This document shows, in pieces, positions 62,887 to 64,000 of a stretch of 64,000 nt of DNA. How positions within the stretch are numbered: the first letter of the stretch is position 1; every line of letters starts with the position of its first letter. Source of the DNA: Actinomadura parmotrematis (GTDB lineage Bacteria > Actinomycetota > Actinomycetes > Streptosporangiales > Streptosporangiaceae); the NCBI RefSeq assembly GCF_019458805.1, contig NZ_JAIBOA010000006.1, positions 62,001 through 126,000 on the forward strand, given 5' to 3'. The notes under the pieces are model-generated. The model had not been told where the DNA came from. It saw nothing but the letters and a program-made list of their open reading frames with translations, and did not search any database. The position numbers and the translations under genes are program-made.

Positions 62887-62902
62887 CCGGGCGCGCGGCC
62901 CG

Positions 62903-63859
62903 CTAGTTGTGGCGGGCCGCGTGCTCCAGGTCGAGGCGGACGGGCCGCAGGTCGGCGCGGGTCTCGCCGGCGGGCGGGGCGTCGAGGTCGGCGATCCGCT
63001 CGCGGAACCAGTCCGACAGCACCCCGTCGACGCGCACCGCCTCGGTGATCGGCGGCCGGGCCTCGGTGCCCGGCTCGGCGGCGAGGGCGTGCCCCATCCG
63101 GAACGTGGCGGCCTCCACGGCGCCCATGCCGCCGCGCCGCAGCGTGTCGCGGAGCGCGGTCGTCTCGGCGGGCGGGACGATCCGGTCCTTGGCGCCGCCG
63201 ATCAGCAGCAGCGCGGTGTCGCGCTCGGCGATGCGGGGCGCGAGCGTCCCGAGGTCGAGGCGCTCGGCGAGCTCGGCGGCCTCGGCCGTCCAGGCCCGCT
63301 CGCGGCCCGCCCGCTGCTCCAGCAGCCGGGCGGTGCGGCCGGGCGACACCACCGGCGCGACGAGCGCGGCGGTGCTGACCGGCACGTCGCCGGCGGCGAG
63401 CACCAGCAGCGCCGCCGCGGCGCCCGCGGAGAACCCGGCGAGCCCGATCGGGCCGTCGGGCAGCCCGAGGTCGCGGCGCAGCGCGGCGAGCACGTCCGGG
63501 AGGCTCTCGGCGGCCCGCCGGACGGCGGTGGCGTAGGCGTGCACGCCCTCGGTCTCCAGGAACGCCGCCGAGCCGAGCCCCGCCGGCGGGCGCGCCGCGG
63601 CGGGCAGGTCGAGGTAGACGCGCCAGGCGGGGACGCCGGTCATCGGCATGGCCGCCGCGAGGGCGGCGGCGGTGCGCGGCGGGTCGAAGCCCGGCCACGC
63701 CGCGATCAGCTCCGTCGCCTCGCCGGGCCGGCCCGCCGGGCGGGCGTCCACGGCGGTCGGCGGCAGCGCCACGTAGGCGGCGCCGGCGGCGGCGCCGCGC
63801 ACCGCGACCGCGGCCTCGGGCGGGGCGGTCTCGGTGGTGTTCGCAGGTTCGCCGGTCAT
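62903..63859 (-). CDS. Alpha/beta hydrolase
   Basis: 318 aa. Nucleophile Ser in 'IGLAGFSAGAAAALLVL' (G-x-S-x-G), catalytic Asp in 'LLIGGAKDRIVPP' and His in 'FRMGHALAAEP'. Probably an esterase/dienelactone-hydrolase-like enzyme, cytoplasmic; N-terminal 20 residues are Ala/Glu/Thr-rich. Convergent with the RlpA-like gene with a 16-nt gap. Substrate unknown. Confidence 0.8.
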   Translation of the reverse strand: MTGEPANTTETAPPEAAVAVRGAAAGAAYVALPPTAVDARPAGRPGEATELIAAWPGFDPPRTAAALAAAMPMTGVPAWRVYLDLPAAARPPAGLGSAAFLETEGVHAYATAVRRAAESLPDVLAALRRDLGLPDGPIGLAGFSAGAAAALLVLAAGDVPVSTAALVAPVVSPGRTARLLEQRAGRERAWTAEAAELAERLDLGTLAPRIAERDTALLLIGGAKDRIVPPAETTALRDTLRRGGMGAVEAATFRMGHALAAEPGTEARPPITEAVRVDGVLSDWFRERIADLDAPPAGETRADLRPVRLDLEHAARHN

Positions 63860-64000
63860 GGTCCCGCGTCAGCTCCAGAGGCAGAGGGGCAGGCGGGAGC
63901 GCCCCCGCGGCGGACGGGGACTCCCGAAGGCTCATGTTTCCAGCGGACGCCGGGAAATGCGGCCGAATCGCCGCAGCCCGTGCGTGTGAGTAATGGAAAA

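Overview
The window is very GC-rich DNA from an actinomycete. Start codons are often GTG, genes often overlap by 4 nt (GTGA/ATGA), and several families present are typical of filamentous actinobacteria: BldG with a partner anti-sigma factor, XRE/DUF397 loci with an RsbW-like ATPase, a BTAD-type regulator, an ECF sigma factor paired with a DGPF protein, and an EphD-like fusion. I infer a Streptomyces-like or Thermomonosporaceae/Actinomadura-like chromosome arm fairly close to the core; the genus cannot be fixed from the sequence alone. No rRNA, tRNA, CRISPR array or complete insertion sequence was seen.

Layout. 1-3.1 kb: the distal half of a Tad/Flp pilus operon (tadB end, tadC, DUF4244 pilin-like, tadE, then a low-complexity stretch and a second TadE/G-like gene). 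3.3-9.8 kb: a surface FN3 protein, a degenerate ~60-bp tandem repeat, a maleylpyruvate-isomerase-like protein, a LapA-like protein, a DUF1998 helicase convergent to it, then bldG and an anti-sigma-like ATPase. The Tad-helicase arrangement resembles M. tuberculosis Rv3649-Rv3660c, and helicase-bldG resembles Streptomyces SCO3550-SCO3548. 9.8-16.8 kb: a multicopper oxidase operon divergent from a MarR gene with an iterated operator-like region, the proton-pumping pyrophosphatase, small proteins, SixA and an EF-hand protein. 16.9-23.6 kb: a minus-strand block (FUSC, SerB, and a translationally coupled SDR-MFS-QueA-like operon). 23.8-28.2 kb: GAF histidine kinase/LuxR regulator/PP2C, DUF2752 and an RDD protein with a Gln/Gly/Tyr-rich tail. 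28.3-38.7 kb: transport, Rieske, molybdopterin oxidoreductase, NfeD-SPFH, AhpD-like, SDR and hemerythrin genes.

38.7-50.2 kb: a BTAD-ATPase regulator split by a frameshift, an esterase, a tandem pair of CapA-like secreted proteins with a parS-like site between them, EphD-like, a GH1 glucosidase, TetR and LURP-one proteins. 50.2-57.3 kb: a 158-bp MITE-like palindromic element sitting exactly in a convergent CTAG, then a two-component pair, ECF42-like sigma/DGPF, a quinone reductase with divergent XRE, and a WYL regulator divergent to a VOC protein. 57.3-64 kb: a 64-bp perfect palindrome between 16-bp direct repeats, three tandem DUF397 genes linked by 17-nt overlaps to an XRE regulator, an RsbW-like ATPase, a ferritin-like diiron protein behind an inverted repeat, two secreted proteins (one RlpA-like) and an alpha/beta hydrolase.

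Main themes are regulation by protein partners (BldG/anti-sigma, XRE/DUF397/ATPase, two kinase/regulator pairs, ECF42/DGPF) and envelope functions (Tad, CapA, NfeD/SPFH, RlpA, esterase). The least ordinary DNA structures are the MITE-like insertion, the 64-bp palindrome, the DUF397 triplication, the two parS-like 14-mers and the two degenerate repeat tracts.
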